DNA of 64,000 nucleotides from Persicaria tinctoria (taxonomy: Eukaryota; Streptophyta; Magnoliopsida; Caryophyllales; Polygonaceae), in assembly GCA_037127255.1 (NCBI GenBank), contig JBANSL010000014.1, positions 64,681,646 to 64,745,645 on the forward strand, written 5' to 3'. Shown piece by piece: positions 1 to 10,626 of this stretch. The position numbers and the translations under genes are program-made. Numbering within the stretch: position 1 is the stretch's first letter; the number at the start of each line of letters is the position of its first letter. The notes beneath the pieces were generated by a model. The model was not told the origin of the DNA. It ran no database searches and saw only the letters and a program-made list of their open reading frames with translations.

Positions 1-419
1 AATCACTAATGAACAAAATTCTGCACAAATGGTTCTCATGAACATGATGAACAAATTTATGCATTTCAGCAGCTAGCTTCTCCTTGTGTACCATGAAGCT
101 CTCTCCATTTAGACAAGTCAATACCCCTGTCCCCTGCAGCAGAGTGAAATGCTCTATCAAAAATGGTATCAACAAAATATTTCAAATTTTCTTTAGAGCA
201 TCTATGCACTATATTGGATATACAACAAGATTGAGAAGCATATGGTTGTGATCTCAGCAATTAATATTTACCCAAATTCATTTTTTTTAGATATACATTA
301 CTAGAAATCAGAAGAAGAATTAAGCAAAACCATACTCAAATAACGAGTGAACTAGATATGCAAAGAAGGATTAACAAATAGTCTAATTATCCTCCAAGGA
401 AAAACTACTAGAAACTTAC
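1..419. other. unassigned sequence at left edge
   Basis: This stretch holds no open frame I can assign. A 64-codon frame on the minus strand (66-260) starts with ATG but resembles no family I recognise. The stretch lies downstream, in minus-strand sense, of the CLPR2-like exon fragment at 420-544, so it may be intron-like sequence of that fragment or part of the enclosing CACTA element. Confidence 0.4.
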
Positions 420-544
420 CCGGGCATTCCACAGATCCACCCACTGTCATTTACTCTCTTCAGGAGTTTTATATGGTACTCTTGGCCGGTGTCCCAATGG
501 GCATCATATGGACTCGTCCTCTAACTGGTTTACTACCTCTAAAC
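420..544 (-). pseudogene. CLPR2-like Clp protease subunit, exon fragment (copy 1)
   Basis: Read on the minus strand, this segment is bounded by a 3' splice-site-like TTGCAG before 544 and a good donor GTAAGT after 420. It encodes the conserved N-terminal motif MMPIGTP, followed in other frames by RVPYKTPEE and QWVDLWNA. This is the pattern at the start of the mature region of plant CLPR2, a non-catalytic subunit of the plastid Clp protease core. The frame is broken by a 4-bp CCGG insertion near 485-490 that is absent from the second copy. It is also broken by a TGA where relatives have the Trp before QWVD. Only one exon is present. It is read as a dead fragment, probably captured by the surrounding CACTA element. 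The assignment rests on remembered family motifs. Confidence 0.7.
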
Positions 545-1051
545 CTGCAACAAATATATATAAAAAAACAGATTGCCTCACCCAATCAAGTAAACTACAA
601 CCTAAACACTTCAAATCTTCAAAACTATTGATAGCCAGAATTCAAGAAATATAAATTTGATTTTATACACAAGTCACTATCAACCTGAGCATACCAGCAC
701 AAAGAAAAAAAAAGTGATTTTCCATAGCAATTAACACCTTGATTTCATTTTTCTTCAATATTATTGACGCATACTCTCTTCAGGAGTTTTATATGGTACT
801 CTTGGTGTCCCAATGGGCATCATATGGACTCGTCCTCTAACTGGTTTACTGCCTCTAAACCTGCAACATATATATAAAAAAAACAGATTGCCTCACCCAG
901 TCAAGTAAACTACAACCTAAACACTTCAAGAAATATAAATTTGATTTTATACACAAGTCACTATCAGCCTGAGCATACCATCACAAAGAAAAAGAAAGTG
1001 ATTTTCCATAGCAATTAACACCTTGATTTCATTTTTTTTCAATATTATTGA
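457..1051. repeat. tandem duplication of the CLPR2-like exon and its upstream intron
   Basis: A unit of about 300 bp occurs twice head-to-tail, at about 457-768 and 772-1051. Both copies hold the exon motif starting CTCTTCAGGAG, the CTGCAAC splice region, an ATATATATAAAAAA run and the same intron tail ending near CAATATTATTGA. Copy 1 has an extra block of about 27 bp (around 620-645) and the 4-bp CCGG insertion. Copy 2 keeps the undisturbed reading across that point. The copies are close enough to suggest a fairly recent duplication. Confidence 0.85.
772..860 (-). pseudogene. CLPR2-like exon fragment (copy 2)
   Basis: This is the second copy of the exon at 420-544, truncated by the duplication breakpoint so that it ends after the PYKTPEE segment. 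Unlike copy 1 it reads from MMPIGTP into RVPYKTPEE without a frameshift, so it represents the older state of this stretch. The acceptor-like TTGCAG upstream of 860 is retained. No start codon or downstream exon is present. Confidence 0.65.
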
Positions 1052-1069
1052 TGTAGATTGAATGTAGGC

Positions 1070-1464
1070 TTTGATAAGATTAAAATCAAGAAGCTAAATT
1101 TACATATCAAGCGAAACCCTAAGCTGAAAGTTCTTTACCAAAATTGAAAGCCCTAGATCTGAACCGAAGAAACCTAACCCTAGATCTGAAGCACTAATAT
1201 ATGGAGGAATCGAAACCCTAGATTGAAAATTCCTAATCATTTTAAAGTGGCTTGAAATCAGTAAAGATATCGAATAAAGAAAGGTTTAGAAATTAACTAA
1301 TCGGAGATGTTCCTTCCCTTCGAATCAGTTAGACCCACAATCTCTTGAGGCTTTGGGAAATCGAACAATGGATGGACTTGAATCACTTGAAGGCGGCACC
1401 TAGGCTTTAATACGGTGGAACTCCGGCACTGAGAAGCAGTATATGAAGGGTGTTCCAGTGGTGT
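1070..1464. other. gene-like sequence flanking the CACTA insertion
   Basis: This sequence lies between the CLPR2-like fragment and the left end of the inserted CACTA element. On the minus strand 1297-1464 is open for about 55 codons and is richer in G+C than its surroundings, as in an exon or 5' leader. I do not recognise the product. Joined across the insertion (TGT duplication) it continues into 6877-7100, which has the pyrimidine-rich look of a leader. Confidence 0.35.
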
Positions 1465-1485
1465 CACTACTAGAAAAATGCAATT

Positions 1486-1632
1486 ATACATCTGTTGTGA
1501 ACAGATGTCTTCTAAAAAAATTTCCGATCTCTTTGTGCGTGTAGTAAAAGATCAACTTTTCCGATCTCTTTGTGCGTGTAGTAAAAGATCAACTTTTCCA
1601 CATCTGTTGTGAACAGATGTCTTTTAAAAAAA
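1486..1632. repeat. CACTA subterminal repeats
   Basis: The inverted motif ACATCTGTTGTGAACAGATGT occurs at about 1488-1508 and again at about 1600-1620. Between them a unit of about 45 bp beginning TTCCGATCTCTTTGTGCGTG is present twice in tandem. Short inverted and direct repeats next to the terminus are typical of the cis-region that CACTA transposases bind. Function is inferred from position. Confidence 0.75.
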
Positions 1633-2527
1633 ATGTCTTTTCTCGGTTTTAATCGCCTCAATTTATTTTTGACATGTTCCCTTGTTGTTAAATCCTCATT
1701 ATTTTTCATTTATAATCTTTTGAAGATGTCCACCCCAAGCCTAAATTTTACATTTACATCACTATTTTTAAAATAATCAATGTATTAAGACAAAATAGAC
1801 ATCTTTTTTATTTTATTGATTTTGTGTATATTAATTTCATATGTATAATTTGTGATTTTTATTGTTTTAAAATAATATATCGTATAAAAATATATACATA
1901 ACTGATGTATTAATATGATTTAGACTTCATTTTAGATTTTTATAAAGATGTTGTTGTTAGCAATATATATCAATTTATATTAATAGTGTGATGTAAAAAT
2001 ATACATGACACGTTAATTTAGATTATTTAGACGATGTCTATAATGATACTAGCATCCGTTTTCATGTAATGGTTTGATTTCATAGCTATTCAATCACAAC
2101 ACTTTACATTTATAATATAATGTTTTTTCATTCGATACAAAACTCCCTTTATTCATATAATAAGCATTTGTAAATGGCAACATACTTTAATGAACATATA
2201 TATTAAGGTAAACGTGAAATCGACATTTACAAATGTTTTACAAAGCATAGGTATTTAAAAGATACACTTTTACAATGAAGTGCATCTTCAACCTCCATCT
2301 AATCCCAAATAGCTGCTGCTGCACTCCCACTTTCAGAATCAACGAGTGTCTCAACAAACCTTTCTATTTTAGTTTTCTTCTTCAAGCTTCAATGAAGCTT
2401 CTCACATGGTGATCTATCTTTGATCACTGATCTCTATAGCTTTCAAGGAGCAGGCCTTGAAGTTGCAGTACAAGAATCATAGGAAATTTTCGACCAAAAA
2501 AAAGAATCATATGAAATTTACTCAAAG

Positions 2528-2753
2528 AAAATGGGAACTTGGACCAGGAGAATTCGAGGAGGCAAGGGCTGGTGAGGTTGGAGGATCCATCGGAGAGCAG
2601 TTGGACGAACTCAGTGGTGAGTATCACTCCTGCGGCAAACGCCTTAGCAGGGACGAAGAGGTTGTCGTCGTTGATGAGGAGCCCACCTTTGCGGCTCTTG
2701 CCGAACACTGGAATTGAGATCCTGGCGACACCGGCAGTGAGGATTGAAACCAT
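2528..2753 (-). pseudogene. ZIP-family metal transporter fragment captured by the CACTA element
   Basis: The minus-strand frame from 2753 opens with a stretch ending IPVFGKS. It then reads KAFAAGVILTTEFVQLLSD and, after a short gap, NLTSPCL and SKFPF. ZIP (IRT/ZRT-like) transporters have KAFAAGVILATGFIHVLPD at the end of transmembrane helix 2, followed by the LTSPCL and KFPF signatures. The match covers the start of the transporter only, about 75 codons. The helix-2 His (FIH) is replaced by Gln (FVQ). The downstream membrane helices that form the metal path are missing, so it cannot encode a working carrier. It lies between the subterminal regions of the CACTA element, consistent with transduplication of a host gene piece. 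Confidence 0.75.
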
Positions 2754-3887
2754 GTCTATTTAGTGTCGTACCTGCTGCTGGAGAGGAAAAGAGATGATAC
2801 GAATTTAGATAGAGCATCCAATGTGCCCATGAATCAAAGGTGATCGAACTGATATGTGCTTTTACCTGATGAAGAGGAAATGGGATTCTATGCGAAGTCG
2901 CTTTGAGCTAACGAATGTGCTCCAATTGGTTGTAAGAAGGTGTCTTTTCGCCTTCCCTACATAGAGAGAAGAAAAAAAAAATTCCTCAATATTTCTTGAT
3001 CTTGCATCAATTTATTGACCTATTTCTTCCATGATTTTTGTGCTTCCTGATTCTATTCAATGTCGTGAATGTGACATTGAATATAATACCAAAGAATTCC
3101 AAGTTTTTTTAAGTTTTTCCAGTACAAGAAACACATTATCATTACTTTGTAGCTTTCTGCTAGAAAATTCCTCATGAGTTTCATCAAGAATCACGAGATA
3201 GAACCAAGTCAACAGACAATTTGAGGTTTGATGCGGACAATATGAGTGCTGAAATTTAAAGTAATAATTTTATCATACACCATACATAATCGAAATTCAA
3301 AGGCCTATAACATAGGAGTCATATGACTCTAGAAATTTTATTTGAATTAGTAAATAGAGCTCAATAAGAGTTGAAAGAAGCTAGATCCTATTGGTTATGA
3401 TATTTGAGATGATGTGTTCTTAAACCTTGTGTTCTTATTTACCTTTTTCTTTGTTCTGTTTCTGTAGCAGCCACCATTCTCTATCCGTAAACTGACATGT
3501 ATAAATCACATGGCAATATTCGTATATACGTACACAAGTGGAAAGAAAGTTGCTTTAGTTTCACTAAATTACCACTACCAATCTTAAATTGTTTGTTATG
3601 TTGCTTTTCTGTTCATTATATCCAGGTGAATAAATTTTCTTTTCTTCTAAATTCTTTGTAGTTCTTATAGCCTTAATCTCTAGTCAAATAATTTATTTTC
3701 CCCTCTTAAATCTAGGATTTTTTAACATTATCCTATAACTTAAAGATTTATTTGGTGAAAATATTATTGTGAAACATTGAGCCATAATATCTAAACTGAT
3801 GTCCTATTTGCTTTAGCCACATTCAGCTTGGAGGAATTACGACGACATCAAAGAGTATTTTTGGAGGAGGAAGTGAATTTCCAACCT

Positions 3888-3965
3888 AAAACGACCCCTT
3901 AATCAGAGCTGCAACTTCTTTCTCAACATGAGCAGTAACAAGAATGCTAATAGGGTCCGGAAGAC
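3888..3965 (-). other. short open, exon-like segment inside the CACTA element
   Basis: On the minus strand this reads DPISILVTAHVEKEVAALI and ends in a stop soon after. It is locally richer in G+C than the AT-rich flanks and may be another captured exon. I do not recognise the family, so no function is assigned. Confidence 0.3.
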
Positions 3966-5159
3966 AGGGTTTGTGGAGCAGAGGTCATTTTGGAATGTGT
4001 ATTAGATGCTTTTATAGGCTGTAGGTGTTGTTGATCTTGTTCTTCAAGGAAGCTCTGATTGTTGCTTGGGATCATCCCATATAATTGTTTATATGTTGAG
4101 AGAAACTCGTTTATATATGTGTTTTATAACACTTTACATTCACTTAATGTTATACTCTTTTTTTAACAAGACTTAATGCTGTATTTTTAGTTCTCAGTAT
4201 ATATGAAATGCAAAGTCCAAAGAAAATACAAAGGAAAATTAGACAGAATATTGTAATGGCTAATGACATCAAGAAACAAATCATTTTAGATGCAATAATA
4301 AGGGAAGATTTGATTAGATTTGTTTTTATAATTATAACTAAAAAGAAAGCATGACCAAACTTTATTTTTGATGGTTCTCTTTTGGGAATTTCATCGAACA
4401 GGTAGACCTATATTACATGTGTAAATCTTAAGTGTTAATCTTTTTTTCAGACCACTAATAATCAGATTTCAGCAAACACCAATAGACATTGCTCAAATTT
4501 CATCAATTGTTGATGTTCTAAACTAAAGCAATCATATGTGCAAGGGGAAAAATAAACAAGAATAAGAAACTTACACAATGGTAGAAGGATGAGTTTGATG
4601 TTAATTATTGGAAGGAAGATAGGTGGAGATGCTTCACACGTTGCTTCAATAGAGACATCGAATAGTATGGGTTTCCGGTTCTAAAAGTAGACGATGAGTT
4701 ATCGGGTAGTTGTAATCGAATGCAAAAAAGGTCGATTGAACTCCAGATGGCTGCAAGAATCATTAGTATTGCTCAATGAAGTTAGTGATGCAGGAAGTTA
4801 ATCCCATTAGCAAACCCATCAGAAATCAACAACTAATGCTTCTTGTGTTTTATTAATGTCTACAAATTACTAACTCCATTCTTAGACTTTCATCTCATTT
4901 TAACACATTAAGTCATTTCATGTTCGGTACCACAATCAATCTAGTTCAAAATCCAAAACTATCACTGAAATAAGGAGTGATTTCAATTAAACATTTTATC
5001 AAACACCTTACGTGCATTATGATTGGGCATCTATGAAACTAAAACTTCAACATATTTCACCTCATAAATCTTAACATTCAATCAACCAGGCATGGGAATA
5101 TCATCACAAATTCACAAACTAAAAGGAGAGGAGAAGAGGTCACCTCTTCATATACAAGA

Positions 5160-5325
5160 AGCATATTGTTCTAATATGGGAATCTCTCAAATGAAACGTC
5201 TATTTCATATGCCTTGACCATGTACTCATATACAAGAAGCATATTGTTGTCCTCCCAGCAATAAACCGAGGCAGCTTAACCATGTGAGGGTGGGAAAGGT
5301 TGCCCAAGAACTTGATCTCCGACTA
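5160..5325 (-). pseudogene. receptor-like cytoplasmic kinase fragment captured by the CACTA element
   Basis: The minus strand encodes EIKFLGNLSHPHMVKL and, after a small indel that shifts the frame, YCWEDNNMLLVYEYM. These adjoining blocks match the region from the alpha-C helix to the hinge of plant receptor-like cytoplasmic kinases (GNLSHPNLVKLLGYC, then LLVYEYM). The glycine loop, catalytic loop and activation segment are absent. The indel between the two blocks and a stop soon after the second show that this is a dead fragment. It sits in the same CACTA element as the ZIP fragment and has the same orientation. Confidence 0.75.
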
Positions 5326-5477
5326 CATACCGAAGAGTCAAGGATGATATATTAAATTATGAAGACACTTGAAATCATGAATAGGGAAATCAACTAAGCT
5401 GGTAAAACTCATTAATTCAGAAACTAGCTTAGCTGCCAAATAGAATCCTAAGAAATCCCATTATTAGTAATGCGTAA

Positions 5478-5700
5478 AATGCAATTTAACCCAATCTCTA
5501 GTGAAATATGAACTTGTGAAAATATATTTAAAACATACACAATTCAGGTATCTACCAAATAGAACCCTAAGAAGTTTCTCGATTAATTGGAGATTGTGAA
5601 GATATATTTAAATAGAACCCTAAGAAGTTTATCTCAATCTCTAGTGAAATATGAACTTGTGAACATATATTTAAACATACAAAATTCAGGTATCTAGCAA
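5478..5700. repeat. partial tandem duplication inside the CACTA element
   Basis: Segments beginning ATCTCTAGTGAAATATGAAC and ending ATTCAGGTATCTA occur twice (about 5490-5555 and 5637-5695). A related block containing AATAGAACCCTAAGAAGTTT is also duplicated at about 5558 and 5611. This is local duplication within the captured or filler DNA of the element. Confidence 0.7.
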
Positions 5701-5859
5701 ATTCAGGGAGGGAACACAGGGATGCTCTGAAACCACCAGATCTAGACCCTCCACCACCCTAAACACTATCGTCAAACATCTCTTCTCACCCAAAACTACC
5801 AGATCTACATCCTCCACCACCTTGTAAACCGAGAACAACAATAGGAACGGAGAGAGACA

Positions 5860-6540
5860 TACCTTACAACAACAAGAACCCTAACTCAGACCATCGCCAA
5901 ACCGCCTTCTCCATATCATAACCCTTCTGAGCTTTTCTTTTCCCCTAGATCTAGCCTTGCTGGATCAAAAGTTTCTCGATTAATTGGAGCTTCATCAAGA
6001 TCTGGTGCTCGACATCCATGGTAGAAACCCTAAATTCAGACATTGAAATGAAAGAAAAATGAAACTTTAAGAACATTAGAAATATAGATCTGTAAAAAAA
6101 CTTGAGCAAAATAAGAAAGGAGCACGGATTGGGTTTTCACGAGAGAACGGCGACCTATTAGGGTTGAACACAGTGATAGAGGCATCAAGGTGGCGAAGGG
6201 GAGACCAGAACCAAGAGAAGGAGGCCGAACTCGGAGGAAAGAAGCCGTTGCCGGGAGAATAGAGAGCTGAGAAGGAGGCCAGATACCTAAAAGAGTCGGC
6301 GATTAGGGTTCTTCAACTCCCATCCATTTTCGCACCAACCGGGTTCGTACGTTGTCTAGATGGGCCTTAGAGAGATCACTGTCGGAGGAGGAAGGCAGTA
6401 CTGAATTGAGGAGGACGGTCGCAGGAATCTGGAGAGAGGTGAAGATGGATTTGGGTAGTTGGGGGCTTGGATCTAGAGAGTCGTAGAATGAGGTTAGGTG
6501 ATTGAATGTGAGGGGAGAGAGAAATATCTTGTGTTGGCAA
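5860..6540. other. leader-like, G+C-richer filler of the CACTA element
   Basis: This stretch has repeated CCAGATCTA...CCTCCACCACC pieces, then purine-rich sequence resembling the antisense of a 5' leader and first exon. No frame is long or recognisable. It is probably captured host sequence of unknown origin. Confidence 0.35.
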
Positions 6541-6876
6541 ATTTTAAGAAACCATAGGTCAGATTTTTTTAAGTGTTAGTATTTGAAAAAGGAAGCTCCA
6601 ATTTTTTTCGAAAGGGTTAACATTGGCTCAAAATTTGAAAGCCCGAGCTCCAAATTTTTTCTAAGTGTAATCATCCCGCCTTTTCCCTTTAGATAGGCGC
6701 GTTTTTGTATTTTTCAGAACTAATAATTTCACATCTGTCCATATATTTGACCATTATAAAAACTGTTTTAAACATCACAAATTTATTTTTTGATGTAATA
6801 GATGAATTTAACATCTGTTGATTTTTTGACAGACTTAAATCACATGATGTCTAATTACAGTATTCTAGTAGTTTGT

Positions 6877-7385
6877 CGGGGTCAGGAGGATAATTGTTGG
6901 CCAAAATCTTCGATTTGGGGTCGAGAGTCGAGGAGAGGGATTTAAGAGCGAGAGAGAAATAACGAAGGGAAAAGAATGAGGACCGAGAGGGGAACCGGCC
7001 TGAGATCTGGTGAGGTACTGATGAGGGATTGAGCCATGGGCAAGGCTGAATATCTTAGATCTGAGGGAGAAAAAGCGCAAGAAGAGAGAAGGAGAAAGGT
7101 CGGACTGGTCTAAATTTCTCCCCCAAATTCATTTGCCTTTATTCTATTTTAGCGGATTTTTTGAACCTCTCATAGGTTAAACTTTATACACTGCTTTATT
7201 TTACATCGGTTTATTTAGCATTTAATGTATATACTTTACACATCGGTTATATATATTTTAAAAAGACCTATTACATCGGTCATAATAATTAACCGATGTA
7301 TAAATGCCAAACGTGTTTTAATACATCAAATGGACACGGAACCGATGTCTATTTAGTGATGTAAAATGGGTTTTTTGGCCTAGTG
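6877..7385 (-). mobile_element. right terminus of a second, larger CACTA element
   Basis: Read on the minus strand from 7385 the sequence starts CACTAGGCCAAAAAACCC, a classic CACTA terminus. It is followed by at least five ACATCGGT/ACCGATGT motifs between about 7200 and 7350, which look like subterminal repeats. The matching left end is not in the window, so the element presumably extends beyond position 1 and includes the CLPR2-like fragments. The first CACTA element is inserted within it. The 3-bp duplication cannot be tested without the other end. Confidence 0.7.
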
Positions 7386-7432
7386 AAGGCAATAAATGGA
7401 GGGGGCATTAACTCATGTATATTCATACAGGA

Positions 7433-8835
7433 TGATAGAGCATGTTTAGTATTGCATTATAGATTACATTTAGCATATTTTAGTTGTGAATAGTGCATAT
7501 TTTAGTTATAATTACATGTTTACCGGTGGTGTTGGAAGAGTCGGAATCTATGCAATTTTATGGTTAATTTCAGGTAATGTGGATCCGACGAGGGAGGATG
7601 AGACTCTTGGATGAAGGAAAATTCAAGTTGAGCAAGAAAAGTGAAGAGCACGGGAGCGGAGTCGAATTTCGAGAGCCTAAATGAATAATAAGTCAGCAAA
7701 AGTTGTCGCCAGACACGCTGAATTTGTTTCGCACTTTCTAGAGGCTTCGGTGGTCTGATTGACTATTATAACCATGCGTTGGAAAGCTCTCTTCGAGATC
7801 TACAACTTTCATGCTGACATCAAGACCAAATTCGAAGAGGAAAAATCGCTGTGAACAGTAAGGCCGCGGGGCGGCCAAGCTAGCCGCCCCGCGGCTCGAA
7901 GCTCTGACGAAGGATTTCGCTGATCGCAGGCCGCCCCGTGGCCTGGGTTGGCTGCACCGCGGCCCTTGCAGAAACGCACCGTTCATATTCGGACTTTAGT
8001 TAGGGTATTATCTTATTTTCTTGGCCGACTTTCTAAAGCCTTTTAAGAGACTTTTTAGGTTATTCTTAGACTGACATTATGCACTTTATTTCCTTGTTGA
8101 GAGCGCCATTGAGCATGAACAACTAAACTATCGAGGTTTCGCCTACGATTTGGATCTTTGATTGTTGAATTGGGAGTTTCTTAATCTAGTTCTTATTCTT
8201 ATTACAATGTTTTGACTTCTTTGTGCTTAATTGCTTGAATGTGTTTTATTCTCTCTGGCTTGATCATTTAGTTAGAGTAAATTCATTCAATTGCTAGGGT
8301 TTTGTAGATTCCTCGTAGCGAACCTTAACCCAAATGGCAATCATATCCATTTAGGACTCTTAGGACTAATTGGATGTGTAGGAAGTTGAATACATGTTGA
8401 ATATCGACTCGTAGCTTGATATTATGTGCACCTTGGTTAATTCATAATCTTAATGCTATCTCTAGGTTGAATCTTAACCGTGTTAGGGTTATTTAGAGAT
8501 AAGGGTTGCTAGGACTAGTAATTTACCTAAGATCCGGACAAGGACATTGATAGGAAAAGACAAGAACTAGATGCTGAAACAAGGATCGAATTCATCAATC
8601 AAAGTGATAAATTATAGGTGAACCCATTTCTCTCCACTGCATTCTAAAACCAATTTCCTTTGTTTGCTTGCTTCCGCTTTGATAAAAGGCGGACCTTTTT
8701 CACACCAAAAACCCCATATTCTTATTGGCGATTAGAATTGACACTCGAATTGAATAGATTTCCTTGTGGATCGACCTCTTGCTTACACACTATACTAGTT
8801 GTGAGTTTGAGTATTTTTTGGCAAGAACAACGACA
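7433..8835 (+). repeat. 5' LTR of the reduced Gypsy element
   Basis: The repeat starts TGATAGAG and, by comparison with the usual junction of this family, ends at CGACA near 8835. It includes a G+C-rich inverted block around 7860-7965 (GGCCGCGGGGCGGCC and GCCGCCCCGCGGC) embedded in AT-rich DNA. The body matches the second copy with scattered substitutions and small indels. The exact 3' boundary is inferred. Confidence 0.7.
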
Positions 8836-9271
8836 AGTTTTCCTCTTGAGCACCACATGACCTAAATTGTTCCATACCTTATATTTTCTACCTTGGCCCA
8901 ATTACAACCCAATTGAAAGACCTCATGATTTTTGTTGTGTGTAGAGTCACCAGCGGTGGAGAGCTAGAACACTGGTGCAAGACTATTGTAGCTAAGTTTT
9001 TTAAGATTGATTTTTGACCGTAAACATTTAACCCTAAAGACTTGAGCTAGAGTGAAACACATATTACCTGTGAGGTCTAGAATGGATATGGTTGCCTGAT
9101 TTCATTGATTATTGCAATTATGTGCTATGATGTTGTTAATCTATTGTGTTTGCTAGTTTTTCATGCACTTAAAGATTATTGAGGTGGTTACATGAATTGC
9201 TATTCTGTGGGGCTGCAGAGTTGAGTTTTCTATTGCTTGAGGACAAGAAAAGGTTCAAGTGTGGGAGAATT
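8836..9271 (+). other. residual interior of the reduced Gypsy element
   Basis: This 0.4-kb interior has no coding sequence. It begins with AGTTTT, where the Asp-tRNA primer-binding site would be expected, and jumps straight to unrelated sequence. It ends with the polypurine tract next to the 3' LTR. A large internal deletion removed everything between. Confidence 0.6.
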
Positions 9272-10626
9272 TGATAGAGCATGTTTAGTATTGCATTATA
9301 GATTACATTTAGCATAGTTTAGTTGGGAATAGTGCATATTTTAGTTATAATTACATGTTTACCGGTGGTGTTGGAAGAGTCGGAATCTATGCAATTTTAT
9401 GGTTAATTTCAGGTAATGTGGATCCGACGAGGAATGAGGAGACTCTTGGATGAAGGAAGATTCGAGTTGAGGAAGAAAAGGGAAGAGCACGGGAGCGGAG
9501 TCGAATTTCGAGAGCCTAAGTGAATAACAAGTCAGCAAAAGTTGTCGCCAGACATGCTGAACTTGTTTCACACTTTCTGGAGGCCTTGGTGGTCCGATTC
9601 ACTACTATAACAATGCGTTGGAAAGCTCTCTTCGAGATCTACAACTTTCATGTTGACATCAAGACCAAATTAGAAGAGAAAAAGTCGATGTGAACAGTAA
9701 GGCCGCCCCGCGGCTCGAAGCTCTGACGAAGGATTTCGTTGATCGCAGGCCGCCCCGCGGCCTGGGTTGGCTGCCCCGCGGCCCTCGCAGAAACGCACCG
9801 TTAAGACTCGGACTTTAGTTAGGGTTTTATCTTATTTTCTTGGTCGACTTTCTAAAGCCTTTTAAGAGACTTTTTAGGTTATTCTTAGACTGACATTATG
9901 CACTTTATTCCGTTGTTGAGAGCGTCGTTAAGCATGAGCAACTAAACACTCGAGGTTTTGCCTACGATTTGGATCTTTGATTGTTGAATTGTGAGTTTCT
10001 TAATCTAGTTCTTATTCCTATTCCAATGTTTTGACTTCTTTGTGCTTAATTGCTTGAATGTGTTTTATTCTCTCTAGCTTGATCAACTGGTTAGAATAGA
10101 TTCATTCAATTGCTAGGGTTTTGTAGATTCCTCGTAGCGAACCTTAACCCAAGTGGCAATCATATCCCTTTAGGACTCGTAGGACTAATTGGATGTGTAG
10201 GAAGTTGAATACATGTTGAATATTGACTCGTAGCTTGATATTATGTGTACCTTGGTTAATTCATAATCTTAATGCTATATATCTAGGTTTAATCTTAACC
10301 ATGTTAGGGTTATTTAGACATAAGGGTTGCTAGGACTCGTAGGACTAGTAATTTACCTAAGATCCGGACCAGGACATTGATAGGAAAAGACAAGAACTAG
10401 ATGCTGAAACAAGGATCGAATTCATCAATCGAAGTGATAAATTTTAGGTGAACCTATTTCTCTCCAATGCATTCTAAAACCAATTTCCTTTGTTTGCTTT
10501 CTTCCGCTTTGATAAATGGCGGACCTTTGTCACACCAAAAACCCCATATTCTTACTAGCGATTAGAATTGACACTCGAATTGAATAGATTTCCTTGTGGG
10601 TCGACCTCTTGCTTACACACTATACT
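9272..10626 (+). repeat. 3' LTR of the reduced Gypsy element, right end lost
   Basis: This copy follows 7433-8796 closely until TATACT at 10621-10626. There it switches to sequence belonging to the LTR of the neighbouring minus-strand element. A short G+C block present in copy 1 (around 7866-7885) is missing here. The abrupt end marks an illegitimate junction, not a normal LTR end. Confidence 0.75.

Larger units (their letters stand above)
1465..6873. mobile_element. CACTA (En/Spm-type) DNA transposon, non-autonomous, carrying captured gene fragments
   Basis: The left end starts CACTACTAGAAAAATGC at 1465. The right end reads TTCTAGTAGTT at 6863-6873, its inverse with one terminal change (G to T). 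A 3-bp target duplication TGT flanks both ends (1462-1464 and 6874-6876), as expected for CACTA elements. Both subterminal regions hold repeated ACATCTG/CAGATGT motifs that fit subterminal transposase-binding sites. No transposase frame was seen in the 5.4 kb. Instead the element contains pieces of at least two host genes: a ZIP transporter and a receptor-like kinase. It is inserted in a region that itself ends in a second CACTA terminus at 7385, so this is the younger of the two. Confidence 0.85.
7433..10626 (+). mobile_element. Gypsy-type LTR retrotransposon reduced to two LTRs and about 0.4 kb of interior
   Basis: Two direct repeats starting TGATAGAGCATGTTTAG (7433 and 9272) flank a short interior. 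Just before the second repeat stands TTGCTTGAGGACAAGAAA followed by GTGTGGGAGAATTT. This is the purine-rich tract of Athila/Tat-like Gypsy elements, and the same block precedes the 3' LTR of the element at 29033-37735. No gag, protease or pol sequence is left, and the primer-binding site is missing. The right LTR stops abruptly at 10626, where it is fused to another element, so no target duplication can be checked. Confidence 0.8.

Noticed and set aside
420..544. insertion of plastid DNA (plastid clpP)
   Set aside because: The motif MMPIGTPRVPY and the splice sites fit nuclear CLPR2 better than the plastid gene.
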